Below the pieces are notes generated by a model. That model saw only the letters and a program-made list of their open reading frames with translations, did not search any database and was not told where the DNA came from. Source: Oscillospiraceae bacterium (GTDB lineage: Bacteria > Bacillota > Clostridia > Oscillospirales > UBA929). From it: DNA of 64,000 nucleotides. The first letter of the stretch is position 1. Every line of letters begins with the position of its first letter. The stretch covers positions 1-64,000 of the forward strand of contig JAISCT010000069.1 in the NCBI GenBank assembly GCA_031265355.1, written 5' to 3'. This document shows, in pieces, positions 28,952-37,882 of this stretch. A program made the position numbers and the translations under genes.

Positions 28952-29764
28952 TCAATGCTTTCTGGAAAACAGCGTGCCCGCCGGCCGACCGGCGGCGATC
29001 TCGTAGAGAATCGACGGATCCTCACCAGACGCCACCACCATGTCGAATCCGGCGGCCAGCGCCATCCGTGCGGCCGCCAGTTTCGTCATCATGCCGCCTG
29101 TGCCGCGCGCCGAACCGGCGCTGCCCGCCGCGGCGCACAGGGCATCGTCCACCGCGCGTACTACAGGGATAGGTCGGGCGTCCGGGTCTGTCCGTGGGTC
29201 TCCGCTGTAGAGCGCGTCGATATCGGTAAGCAGCACAAGCAGGTCGGCGTTCACAAGCTCCGCCACCGTAGCAGACAGCGTGTCGTTGTCGCCGAAGAGG
29301 CGCTGCCGGCCCGTCTCGATCTCGTCAAAACTCACCGAGTCGTTCTCGTTGACAATGGGGACGCTCCCCCACTCGAACAGTGTAAGAAATGTATTTTCAA
29401 GGCTCGCACGCCGCGAGGGCTCCCCCACATCGTCACGGGACAGCAGGATCTGGCCCACGGTGACGCCGTATTCGGAGAAGAACTTGTCATACAAATGAAT
29501 GAGCTGACACTGTCCGACGGCGGCGGCGGCCTGTTTGTAACGCACTTCGGAGGGCCGGCCAGGCAGCCCCAACCGGGACACCCCGACGCCGATGGCCCCT
29601 GACGTGACCAAAATGACGTCCCGGCCCGTGTGTTTGATGTCGCTAAGCACGCACACCAACCGGTCGAGCCGCCGCAAATTGGGTGCGCCGGACGCATGCG
29701 TCACGGTGGACGTACCCACTTTGACCACCAGACGCCGAAAATTTGCTATCTCTCCCATCCTCAT
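28952..29764 (-). CDS. proB: Glutamate 5-kinase, short form without PUA domain
   Basis: 270 residues. First step of proline synthesis, feedback-sensitive in many bacteria. Amino-acid kinase motifs: LVVKVGTSTVTHASG, VTSGAIGVGVSRLG, VPIVNENDSVSFDEI, FGDNDTLSATVAELVNADLL and GTGGMMTKLAAARMAL. The chain stops after the kinase fold, so the C-terminal PUA domain of the E. coli enzyme is absent, as in many Firmicutes. Confidence 0.96.
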   Translation of the reverse strand: MRMGEIANFRRLVVKVGTSTVTHASGAPNLRRLDRLVCVLSDIKHTGRDVILVTSGAIGVGVSRLGLPGRPSEVRYKQAAAAVGQCQLIHLYDKFFSEYGVTVGQILLSRDDVGEPSRRASLENTFLTLFEWGSVPIVNENDSVSFDEIETGRQRLFGDNDTLSATVAELVNADLLVLLTDIDALYSGDPRTDPDARPIPVVRAVDDALCAAAGSAGSARGTGGMMTKLAAARMALAAGFDMVVASGEDPSILYEIAAGRPAGTLFSRKH

Positions 29765-30183
29765 CCCCCGCCAGCGGCCACACCCCGCCGAGCATGGCCG
29801 CTATTTTTGGTGTTTTCTCTGTTTCCCACGCCACGCATCCCCGAACGCAGTCGCACCGGATGTCGGCGTTGGTGACATTGTATCACAACGTGCGATAAAA
29901 CTGCAAGCCCATTGCGCGCAAGCGCGCAATGGGCTCACTTCTGGTGTTGCAGCGCCACAACAGCCGTGAGTCCATTGTCAAGTCAAAATATATACCATAT
30001 TTTTCCATGTATCAGTTAAAAATATCTGCACCCTTCTCTCTTTGCGGTGGAAAAATATAATTTTATGTTATATACTGTATAGGTGTGTACACAGTGGATA
30101 CCCATTGCGGGCGCGGCCTCAGAAACTGGTGCAGCCCGCACCCCTTCGATCCCGCCTATGTATCCCGGAGAAGAGGAACCAAT
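29765..30183. other. Intergenic region between proB and the divergent membrane protein gene
   Basis: No gene is seen. A perfect 14-bp inverted repeat with a 2-base loop (29906-29919 with 29922-29935) has no U-tract, so it is not an obvious terminator. From 29985 to 30075 the DNA is AT-rich and contains TATATACTGTATAGG-like -10 sequences, the probable promoter area for the plus-strand gene starting at 30184. I could not pair it with a good -35. Confidence 0.5.
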
Positions 30184-31311
30184 GTGAAAAAAAATCAAAA
30201 AAAATTCATCCATTATAACGGTCGCAGGCCGGTTTGGCCCAGTGTCCTCAAGGTCGTTTTCTCGCTGATCGGCCTGTTGGTCCTGCTGGCCGTCTGCCTG
30301 CTGCTGTTTTTTGTCATCACGGAATACCGGCCGGCCGACAGCGCACGGGTCGGGGTGGAAGGCCGCTCCATCCGTCCCTTCGCGCGCGTGGGCCAGACCT
30401 ATTCCGCACTGACCTTCGACATCGGGTACGCCGGCCTGGATGCGGCGCAGGACCACTTCTCGGAAGGAGGCCGCCGCGCCGCGGCGGAGAGCCGGGAGAC
30501 GGTGGAAGAAAACCTGAGCGCCGTCTTAGATGTGACCGGCAACGGCTACGACTTCCTGTTTTTGCAGGAGGTGGACATAGACAGTCGGCGCAGTTTTGGC
30601 GTCGACCAACGCGCCGCGCTGGCAAACTTGTTGGAAAGTTATGTGTCCTGTTTTGCCCTCGACTACAAGTCTCCCTTTGTGCCGTTCCCGCTCTCTCAGT
30701 CCGTGGGCCGTGTGGAAAGCGGACTGATGAGCTTCTCGCAGCTCTCCATCCGCGACAGCGCGCGCATCCGATTTGACGGGAGCACGCCCTTTCCGGAGCG
30801 TCTTTTTGTCCCGAACCGCTGCTTCCTGGTCCTTCGGACGGCGGTGGAGGACGGCGGGGAGCTGGTCCTCGTGAACACCCGGTTCGCGCCGTTTGGCGAA
30901 GACGGGGCGGTTCGCGACGCACAGTTTGCACAAATGCGGTCGTTTCTTGAGGCCGAGGCCGAAAAGGGACACTATGTGGTCGTGGGCGCGGACTTCTCAC
31001 ACCTGCTGCCTGGCGCGTCGGCGCCGGCGACGCCGCCGGCCGGTTACACGGGGCTGCCGGCACAGGCGATGCCCGTGGGCTTCCACCTGGCGGTGGACAC
31101 GGACACGCCGACACGCCGGAGCCTGTCGGCGCCCTATACGGAGGAAACGTCCACTTTCACAACTGACGGCTTCTGGCTCTCGGACAACGTGGCGCTCGTC
31201 TCCGTCCAGACCAAGAACCTGGGTTTCCAAAATACCGCCCACAACCCCGTGACCATCACCTTTACGCTGTCACCGCCAGACTCCCTTGACACCACGGTCG
31301 TTTCTGACTAA
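30184..31311 (+). CDS. Membrane-anchored endonuclease/exonuclease/phosphatase family protein
   Basis: 375 residues from GTG at 30184, seven bases after GGAGAAGAGG. One N-terminal helix (VLKVVFSLIGLLVLLAVCLL) anchors an extracellular domain. EEP-fold hallmarks: NGYDFLFLQEVDID (metal-binding Glu), LVLVNTRFAP, VVVGADFSHLLPG (Asp, with Ser-His in place of the usual Asn) and a C-terminal AHNPVTITF in the catalytic His region. The substrate is unknown; relatives hydrolyse nucleic acids or phospholipids. The stop codon is the first three bases of a dispersed 74-bp repeat. Confidence 0.75.
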   Translation: MKKNQKKFIHYNGRRPVWPSVLKVVFSLIGLLVLLAVCLLLFFVITEYRPADSARVGVEGRSIRPFARVGQTYSALTFDIGYAGLDAAQDHFSEGGRRAAAESRETVEENLSAVLDVTGNGYDFLFLQEVDIDSRRSFGVDQRAALANLLESYVSCFALDYKSPFVPFPLSQSVGRVESGLMSFSQLSIRDSARIRFDGSTPFPERLFVPNRCFLVLRTAVEDGGELVLVNTRFAPFGEDGAVRDAQFAQMRSFLEAEAEKGHYVVVGADFSHLLPGASAPATPPAGYTGLPAQAMPVGFHLAVDTDTPTRRSLSAPYTEETSTFTTDGFWLSDNVALVSVQTKNLGFQNTAHNPVTITFTLSPPDSLDTTVVSD

Positions 31312-31382
31312 CGTGGGTTGCACCTACAATCCACAACCCAAATTCTTGTTTTTTATTGCCGCTCCGCGGCAATAAGGCACTA
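31309..31382 (+). repeat. 74-bp two-hairpin dispersed repeat, copy 1
   Basis: Begins TAACGTGGGTTGCACC. Hairpin 1 (GTGGGTTGCA/TGCAACCCAC in the consensus) is slightly degraded here; then AACCCAAATTCTTG and T6; hairpin 2 reads ATTGCCGC/GCGGCAAT. Its first TAA serves as the stop codon of the upstream gene. The other copies are at 48664, 59638 and 60949 (reverse). Confidence 0.9.
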
Positions 31383-31400
31383 AAATAGCACACCGACTTG

Positions 31401-31428
31401 AGGCCCCTCCCGGCGCTGGGAGGGGCCT
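31401..31428. terminator. Terminator hairpin between convergent genes
   Basis: An 11-bp perfect stem AGGCCCCTCCC/GGGAGGGGCCT with a 6-base loop lies between the plus-strand EEP gene and the minus-strand YibE/F gene. The short T-rich tail (TGGTTT) is on the plus side, so it mainly ends the EEP transcript. Confidence 0.65.
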
Positions 31429-31444
31429 TGGTTTGAGCGAGAGC

Positions 31445-32587
31445 CTACCGTTTACTCTTGCCCGTTCTGTCGCACAGCAGCATGGCGAGCAGGGCCGTCA
31501 CGGGGATCGAGGCGACGACGGCGACGCTGCTCGAAAGGCCGCGCAGGATCTCCACCACCAGGAGCTGCATGTTGAAAAGCCGCATATAGGGCAGCGCGTA
31601 CATGTAGAAGATTACGAGGGTGTTGATACTGCCCCCGGTGAAGGCCAGGATCAGCGTATCGGTCATCGTGCCCATCACGTCGCGCCCGATGTTCATGCCC
31701 GAACGGAACAACTGCGCGCGCGGCAGCTGTGGGTTCAGCGCGCGCATCTCGAAGATCGATGAGGAGATCGACATGGCCGTGTCGGTGATCGCGCCGAGGG
31801 AGGAAAACAAGACGCCGGCAAATAACAGATGCCGGAAACTGAGGTGGGTCCCCCGCGCGACGAAGAGTAGCGCCTCGGCTTCCGGCGTGTTCATCGTCGT
31901 GATGCGCGCGGCCGCGCCGAACAAAAAGGCGACCAGCCCCGCTAGGAAGGTGCAGGCCACACAACCGATGACGGCCGATATCGTCTTTGGGCTCCAGCCA
32001 TTCAGCATCCACAGCGTGACCACTGTCGAGACAGCCACGACGAGCAGTGCGGCAGCGATTGGATTGACGCCGACCACGATCAGCGGGATGAAGAAAAAGA
32101 GGATACACAACAGCGTAAAGAGCAGCGCCAGCAACGAGTGCGCCCCTTTGCGCCGGCCCAGCAACACGACGGCCGCGACAAACAACGCAACCAGCCCATA
32201 GATGATCGCCTCTCTGTCGTAGTCGACGACCAAGGCCGTGATGAAGTCGTCGTAGCTGGAGATGATGAATCGTGTGCCGACTTGTGCGGGGTTGTTGATG
32301 ATACGCTCTACCAGGTTGTAGGTGCGGATGATCTGCCCCTTGTGCGCGCCCTCCGTGATCTCCAACACCAAGTCCTGCCGGCCGATCCGGATGTCCGGAA
32401 AATCGGGATCCGGCTGGATCGTGTCGCTCTCGATCCCGATGACCCGCGCCTTGGTGTAAGCGATGCCAGCCTCGATGTCGGCCGGCCGCTGAAACCGTAG
32501 CGTCAGGTTGAAGATGAGCAAAAACAGCAAAAACACGCCAATCGCGGCGGCGGTGATCGTGGAAGACAGTCTGCGGCCTTGCTTCAT
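31445..32587 (-). CDS. YibE/F-family membrane protein
   Basis: 380 residues from ATG at 32587. One N-terminal helix (AAAIGVFLLFLLIFNL), an extracytoplasmic beta-rich domain (RVIGIESDTIQPDPDFPDI), then seven or so helices with FLAGLVAFLFGAAARITTMN and LGAITDTAMSISSSIFEM, the hallmark YibE/F segment. The function of the family is not established; transport is usually suggested. The mRNA leader contains two mutually exclusive hairpins at 32615-32673. Confidence 0.85.
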   Translation of the reverse strand: MKQGRRLSSTITAAAIGVFLLFLLIFNLTLRFQRPADIEAGIAYTKARVIGIESDTIQPDPDFPDIRIGRQDLVLEITEGAHKGQIIRTYNLVERIINNPAQVGTRFIISSYDDFITALVVDYDREAIIYGLVALFVAAVVLLGRRKGAHSLLALLFTLLCILFFFIPLIVVGVNPIAAALLVVAVSTVVTLWMLNGWSPKTISAVIGCVACTFLAGLVAFLFGAAARITTMNTPEAEALLFVARGTHLSFRHLLFAGVLFSSLGAITDTAMSISSSIFEMRALNPQLPRAQLFRSGMNIGRDVMGTMTDTLILAFTGGSINTLVIFYMYALPYMRLFNMQLLVVEILRGLSSSVAVVASIPVTALLAMLLCDRTGKSKR

Positions 32588-32614
32588 AGTCTGTCTCAGC
32601 CTTTCCGTAAAAAT

Positions 32615-32702
32615 CCGGCGCCCCGCAAAACGCGCGGAAAAGCAAGGGGCGCCGGGCCGCCTTGCTTTTCCGCCGTCTGCCCGGCCGTTTGGCCGGGCAG
32701 AC
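32615..32702 (-). promoter_or_regulatory. Candidate transcription attenuator upstream of the YibE/F gene
   Basis: In transcript order: hairpin C (12-bp stem at 32702-32675 around GGCCAAACGGCC); then arm B5 (32673-32660), arm A5 (32655-32646), arm B3 (32647-32634) and arm A3 (32624-32615). B is a perfect 14-bp stem and A a perfect 10-bp GC-rich stem followed by ATTTTTA. They interleave and share two bases, so both cannot form as simple hairpins. A looks like a terminator and B like its antiterminator. Confidence 0.6.
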
Positions 32703-32741
32703 ATGGTGGTGATATAAAGGGACAAGGAATGGTAGCGTGTG

Positions 32742-34742
32742 TCAGCGCACCTTGAGCGCGATCTCGACGATGTCCTGAATGTCGATGACGCCGTTTCCGT
32801 TGAAGTCAAAGAACCGATACTTGGCCCACGCGCTGTCCGCGCTTGTGACGCCAAAGGCATCGATGAGCTCGGAGAGATCGAGCAGCGTGACCTTGTCGTC
32901 GCCGTCCACATCGCCCGGCGTCCCGCCGACGGTGGTGAAGCGGGTATCCGCCGTCGCCGTGCGGATCGATTTTGTCCCGTCTTCTCCCCGGACGACATAG
33001 CGGGCGGTGAGGGTAAACACGCCCTCGCCGTTTCTGATGTCGGCGTTCTCCTTCGCCGTGAACAGCGCCTGCCCGTAATTGGTTGTGTTGTAGTTCGGCA
33101 CCATGACCGTGAGCTTCACGCCCGTGTCCGTGTCCGCCCGATCCAGCACCGTCACACCCGCGGCGGCGGTGAAGCCGACATAGGCGTAGACGTCGGCGTC
33201 AAACGTATAGGTGAGCTCCGCCGTGTTGCTGGCCACCGGTTCCGAGAAGCCCGCGTCGACGTGGAAGTAGTCGCCTTTTTTCACGAGATTCGCGCTGCTC
33301 GTGAGCGCCAGCTCATCCACCTGCCGTGTGACGGTCAGACTGTCGTACAGGTACTTCGGCGTCGTGATCGTATCGCTGTCTTCGTTGTATTTGAACATGT
33401 AGGTGTTGATGTCGACCGCCTCGGGGGAGATCTCCACCTCTACGATGACCTGCTCCTGCTTGACGTCGCTGCCCAGGCCGTCATGATTGTCGGCCGGACT
33501 CGCGGAGTCGATGTCAAGGAAGCTGTAGCCCGCTATCAGCGGGTCGCCGGGCGCCACGGTGTAATTGATCCGAGAATACCACTTGAGCCCGCCCGCATGA
33601 CCGCCGATCATGTAGAGCGGCGCGTCCGCGGGATCCGGCGCGGTACTGCCGGGTCCGTAGAGCTCATCGTAGGCCCTTGTGCCGTCGCCCTTCACAAACC
33701 CGCGGGAATACACGTGATCGTGGCCCTGGAGAACGAAATCCACGTCAAGCTCCGCGAAGATCGGGATCCAGTAGGTGCGCGCCGATACGACGTCGCTGTC
33801 CACGATGTGGCTCGCGCCGGTGACAAGGGACTTGTGGAAGCCGACGAGCGTCCACTGACCGCGCGCTTTCGCGTCCGCCACAGCGGCCCGCAAGAAATCC
33901 GTTTGCCGCTCGCGCGCCGTTGCATCCGCCCGTGCGGACTCCAGATTCAGGATGATGAAGGTCGCGGGACCGTAGTCAAACGCGTAGACGATGTTGCCCT
34001 GCTGTGCGGGGGCGTTGATGTGGCGGTACATCACGTTGTTGTCGTGATTGCCCTGGGTCACGGCCAGCATGTTGTGTCCGAACATATCCTGCCCGCCGTT
34101 CGGGAACGCGCCCTCGTTGTAAAAGAGCTGCTCCCACTGGCTCTCACTGGTGGCCGTGTCGGTGACGTCGCCCGCGATGTAGACGAAGTCGAGGTTCGGG
34201 ATCTGATTCACCTCATGCAGCGTCGCGCCGAGCGACTGGGCGTTGGTGGCGTTCGAGACCTGCGTGTCCGCGAGGTATGCGAACTTGATGGACCTCTGGC
34301 TGCCTTTGGGGGGCGCCGTCTTGAACTGACCGTTGTAAGTGTTGGCGCCGTAGCCGACCGTGTACTCATACACGGTGTCCGGCAGAAGGCCGTCCACTGC
34401 GATGGCGTGGAAGAACTTTCCATCCTGGCCGATGCCGGCCGTGCCCTGCAGCGTGACGGAGTCGCTCTCTCCCTGCTTGTGGATGGCAACCTGCGTGGTG
34501 GATGCTGCGACCGTCGTGTAGGTAAAATTGACTTGTGTGGACGGATCGTCGCCCATGTGGACATTGACCTGCCGCGGCGTCCGCTGCTCGTTGAGCGTTC
34601 CGTCGTCCTCGGCCACGAGCACCGTCTCGCCCTGCCCGGGTTTGAGCGAGGGGGCCGCGAGCGCCGGTATGGTGAGTGAGACCACGAGGGCGACGGCCGT
34701 CAGCAGCGCGCTCAATTTCCTCCCCTTCTCTTCTTGAAACAT
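32742..34742 (-). CDS. Secreted purple-acid-phosphatase-like enzyme with C-terminal dockerin
   Basis: 666 residues; start after GGGAGG. Signal peptide (ALLTAVALVVSLTIPALAA). Purple acid phosphatase N-terminal Fn3-like domain about residues 40-140, then a metallophosphoesterase domain with YLADTQ, YIAGDVTD, TQGNHDNN, VGFHK and LQGHDHVYSRG metal ligands. A cohesin-like/beta-sandwich segment lies about 470-600 (FHVDAGFSEPVASNTAEL). Residues 604-666 form a type I dockerin with two Ca-binding repeats (GDVDGDDKVTLLDLSELIDA and FFDFNGNGVIDIQDIVEIAL). The neighbouring gene encodes a membrane-anchored cohesin. Confidence 0.9.
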   Translation of the reverse strand: MFQEEKGRKLSALLTAVALVVSLTIPALAAPSLKPGQGETVLVAEDDGTLNEQRTPRQVNVHMGDDPSTQVNFTYTTVAASTTQVAIHKQGESDSVTLQGTAGIGQDGKFFHAIAVDGLLPDTVYEYTVGYGANTYNGQFKTAPPKGSQRSIKFAYLADTQVSNATNAQSLGATLHEVNQIPNLDFVYIAGDVTDTATSESQWEQLFYNEGAFPNGGQDMFGHNMLAVTQGNHDNNVMYRHINAPAQQGNIVYAFDYGPATFIILNLESARADATARERQTDFLRAAVADAKARGQWTLVGFHKSLVTGASHIVDSDVVSARTYWIPIFAELDVDFVLQGHDHVYSRGFVKGDGTRAYDELYGPGSTAPDPADAPLYMIGGHAGGLKWYSRINYTVAPGDPLIAGYSFLDIDSASPADNHDGLGSDVKQEQVIVEVEISPEAVDINTYMFKYNEDSDTITTPKYLYDSLTVTRQVDELALTSSANLVKKGDYFHVDAGFSEPVASNTAELTYTFDADVYAYVGFTAAAGVTVLDRADTDTGVKLTVMVPNYNTTNYGQALFTAKENADIRNGEGVFTLTARYVVRGEDGTKSIRTATADTRFTTVGGTPGDVDGDDKVTLLDLSELIDAFGVTSADSAWAKYRFFDFNGNGVIDIQDIVEIALKVR

Positions 34743-34827
34743 ATACCTACCTCCCAGATGTAATTTTATATCGCCGCCTCATCGGCGGAAATACCGTAGT
34801 GAGACGAAAAACGCATCGAACGCGTCG

Positions 34828-35661
34828 TCACCGGGCCGCCGTCACGGTCCAGCCCGGGACATTTTCCGTGTAGGTCAGATCGGACCCGACGACATGCACC
34901 GCGTCGACCGCGATGCTCTCCGATGTCGTGTCCCGCAATGCGGTGAGCATCACCCGACACACCGGCGCATCCTCCAGCGCGGCGCCCTTCTTCTGGCCGA
35001 CCATCGTGGCGCCGACGAGCAGGTACCCGTCGAATTCCTTGCCGAAAATCGTGTGGAGCTCGGGCGTCAGAGACTCAAGGTCCCCGTCGTAACGAAACGA
35101 CGCGTCGTCATAATGAAGCCGGAATTGATAACCGTACAGGTCGGACGCATGCTCCGCCGCCACCGTCAGCACCACTTTGTCTCCGGCCCGGACCTGGGCC
35201 GCCGCCGGCGCGTCGGCCTCGGGTGTGTCGACAGCGGCGTCTGATACCATGTCCGCCTCCATGTCCGCCAGAGGAACGTCCGCCTCATCCACGCCGACAC
35301 CCTTCGACGGACCGGTCCCTCCACCGGACCGCCCGACCGCCGGCCCCGCGGGCTGCGGAGCGGGCAGACCGGACTCGGCCGGCGTCTCCGCCATGCTGCC
35401 GGCCGGGCGCGCCAAATAACCATCGAGCTGCTCGCGCAGCGCCGCGAGATCCTGTTCCAGTCCCGCTGCGGAGAGCCCGTTTTCTGCGGACACGCCGGCG
35501 AGCCTTGTGTAGAGACCGTCGAGTTCCGCCCGGAGCCGCAGCGTTTCCTCCTGCGCCTGCCGCAGCGCCGTGTATGTCAGAATAGAGAACACAAGACCGC
35601 CCACCAGCGCCGCCGCCGCCACACCCGCGACAAGTTCCCGAACCCGCTTTTTCAGCCTCAT
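34828..35661 (-). CDS. Membrane-anchored cohesin-domain protein
   Basis: 277 residues; GGAGG upstream of ATG. N-terminal helix LVAGVAAAALVGGLVFSIL, a coiled coil (about 35-85, AQEETLRLRAELDGLYTRL), a Pro/Gly/Ala linker, then a cohesin domain from about residue 157 (AGDKVVLTVAAEHASDLYG, FRLHYDDASFRYDG, ending DLTYTENVPGWTVTAA). The type of cohesin is uncertain. It lies 85 bases upstream of the dockerin phosphatase in the same direction, so the two are probably co-expressed and bind each other at the cell surface. Confidence 0.8.
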   Translation of the reverse strand: MRLKKRVRELVAGVAAAALVGGLVFSILTYTALRQAQEETLRLRAELDGLYTRLAGVSAENGLSAAGLEQDLAALREQLDGYLARPAGSMAETPAESGLPAPQPAGPAVGRSGGGTGPSKGVGVDEADVPLADMEADMVSDAAVDTPEADAPAAAQVRAGDKVVLTVAAEHASDLYGYQFRLHYDDASFRYDGDLESLTPELHTIFGKEFDGYLLVGATMVGQKKGAALEDAPVCRVMLTALRDTTSESIAVDAVHVVGSDLTYTENVPGWTVTAAR

Positions 35662-35822
35662 ACCGCTGCCTCCCCGACCGTACGAGCCGTCCCGCGGTCC
35701 CTTTTTTCAAACACCCGGCTCAAACATCTGGTCAGATTTTAACACCATCTATGTAAAACCCAAAAGCAGCACGCTGTAAAAGATATGTAAAATGCAACAG
35801 CGGCCGCGCGGGCCGCCCATAG

Positions 35823-35855
35823 AAAAAGCCCGCGCCCCTGTAGAAGGGGTGCGGG
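35823..35855 (-). terminator. Intrinsic terminator after the PilZ gene
   Basis: Stem GCCCGCACCCCT/AGGGGCGCGGGC (one mismatch) followed in minus direction by TTTTTCT. It closes the dnaG-rpoD-pilZ transcription unit. Confidence 0.88.
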
Positions 35856-35901
35856 CCAAACTGTTCTGTTTTCTTGCCGGATCCGCCGGCCGCCCATGGA
35901 G

Positions 35902-36636
35902 TCAGCCGGGCAGTTCCGCCTGCGTGAAGGGCTGGTGGATGTCTACGCGCATGCGCTGCTGCTGGATGCGAAAGAGGATGTTCAGCAGACCCTCTTTGTC
36001 CAGCCTGCTCTCGAACAAAAATTTGAGACCACAGAGATATTTGAACTCCGTGTCATTTTCGCGGCGCGTGGTCCAGCGGGTCTCGGCCGTGTAGCTGACG
36101 GGTTCCTCGGTGCTGGGGATCAGCAAGCGGATCCTGACGCGCTCGTACTCGCGCAGTGGCGTGTCCACGCAGACGGCGGCGCCGCCGCCGCTCACATCGT
36201 GGGTCAGGCCGTAGATCTCCTGCGTGACCGTCGTCCCGTCCTCGCCCACCTCCTCCCAGATGATCATCGCATCCACGAGCAGGTCCAAGCGGAAGTCCTC
36301 GCGCCGCTGGGTGCGCAGGATATCGGTCATGCGCTCCACGTCGATGTAAAACATGTCGCCGCGCTTGAAGCGGTCGCGCACAACCCCCTGGAAGTCATAA
36401 CGCATCTTGTTGCGGTAATATGAGAAGAAGAGCGTGCGTCCCACACCCAGCGGATACAGGTTGCCGCGGTACATGGGGGCATCGATGATAAACCGGCCGT
36501 TTTCCGTGTCGTGCTCGAACACGGAAGAGAGCTGGAAGTCAGGGCTGACCCCAGACGACCCGTCGAGTGTGATCGTGAGCTTCGTCCCAGTCTTTATGCT
36601 TGTGGGGGCGCCGACCGGACATCTGTTTCGATCCAT
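35902..36636 (-). CDS. PilZ-domain c-di-GMP receptor (YcgR-like)
   Basis: 244 residues. An N-terminal YcgR-N-like domain (about 15-110, TLFFSYYRNKMRYDFQGVV) precedes the PilZ domain. c-di-GMP motifs are intact: RTQRREDFRLD (RxxxR) and THDVSGGGAA (D/NxSxxG). YcgR homologues slow flagellar rotation, but no flagellar gene is near, so the target may be different. It follows rpoD by 25 bases and is probably co-transcribed with it. Confidence 0.88.
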   Translation of the reverse strand: MDRNRCPVGAPTSIKTGTKLTITLDGSSGVSPDFQLSSVFEHDTENGRFIIDAPMYRGNLYPLGVGRTLFFSYYRNKMRYDFQGVVRDRFKRGDMFYIDVERMTDILRTQRREDFRLDLLVDAMIIWEEVGEDGTTVTQEIYGLTHDVSGGGAAVCVDTPLREYERVRIRLLIPSTEEPVSYTAETRWTTRRENDTEFKYLCGLKFLFESRLDKEGLLNILFRIQQQRMRVDIHQPFTQAELPG

Positions 36637-36661
36637 GCAGCGTTCATCCTCTCAGTACAAA

Positions 36662-37774
<1,113 letters not shown>

Positions 37775-37882
37775 TGCGGATCCTCCATAACCCCGGAGCG
37801 CAAAGGCGCTCCGATTTCTTTAATTGCGGCTTCCCGCGCCGTCTTCCGGCACGGACCGTTTCGCGGTTTCACAGCGTGCGGT

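Noticed and set aside
29906-29935. Intrinsic terminator between proB and the EEP gene
   Set aside because: The 14-bp palindrome has a 2-base loop and no U-tract on either strand, and no transcript is expected to end there because the flanking genes diverge.
31309-31382. Integron attC site interpretation of the 74-bp repeat
   Set aside because: The ends lack the RYYYAAC/GTTRRRY core pair of attC sites and no integrase or cassette array is present.
32739-34679. Long plus-strand frame antisense to the dockerin phosphatase (646 codons)
   Set aside because: It is the mirror of a high-GC gene; it has no family motif or ribosome binding site, while the minus-strand protein has full metallophosphatase and dockerin motifs.
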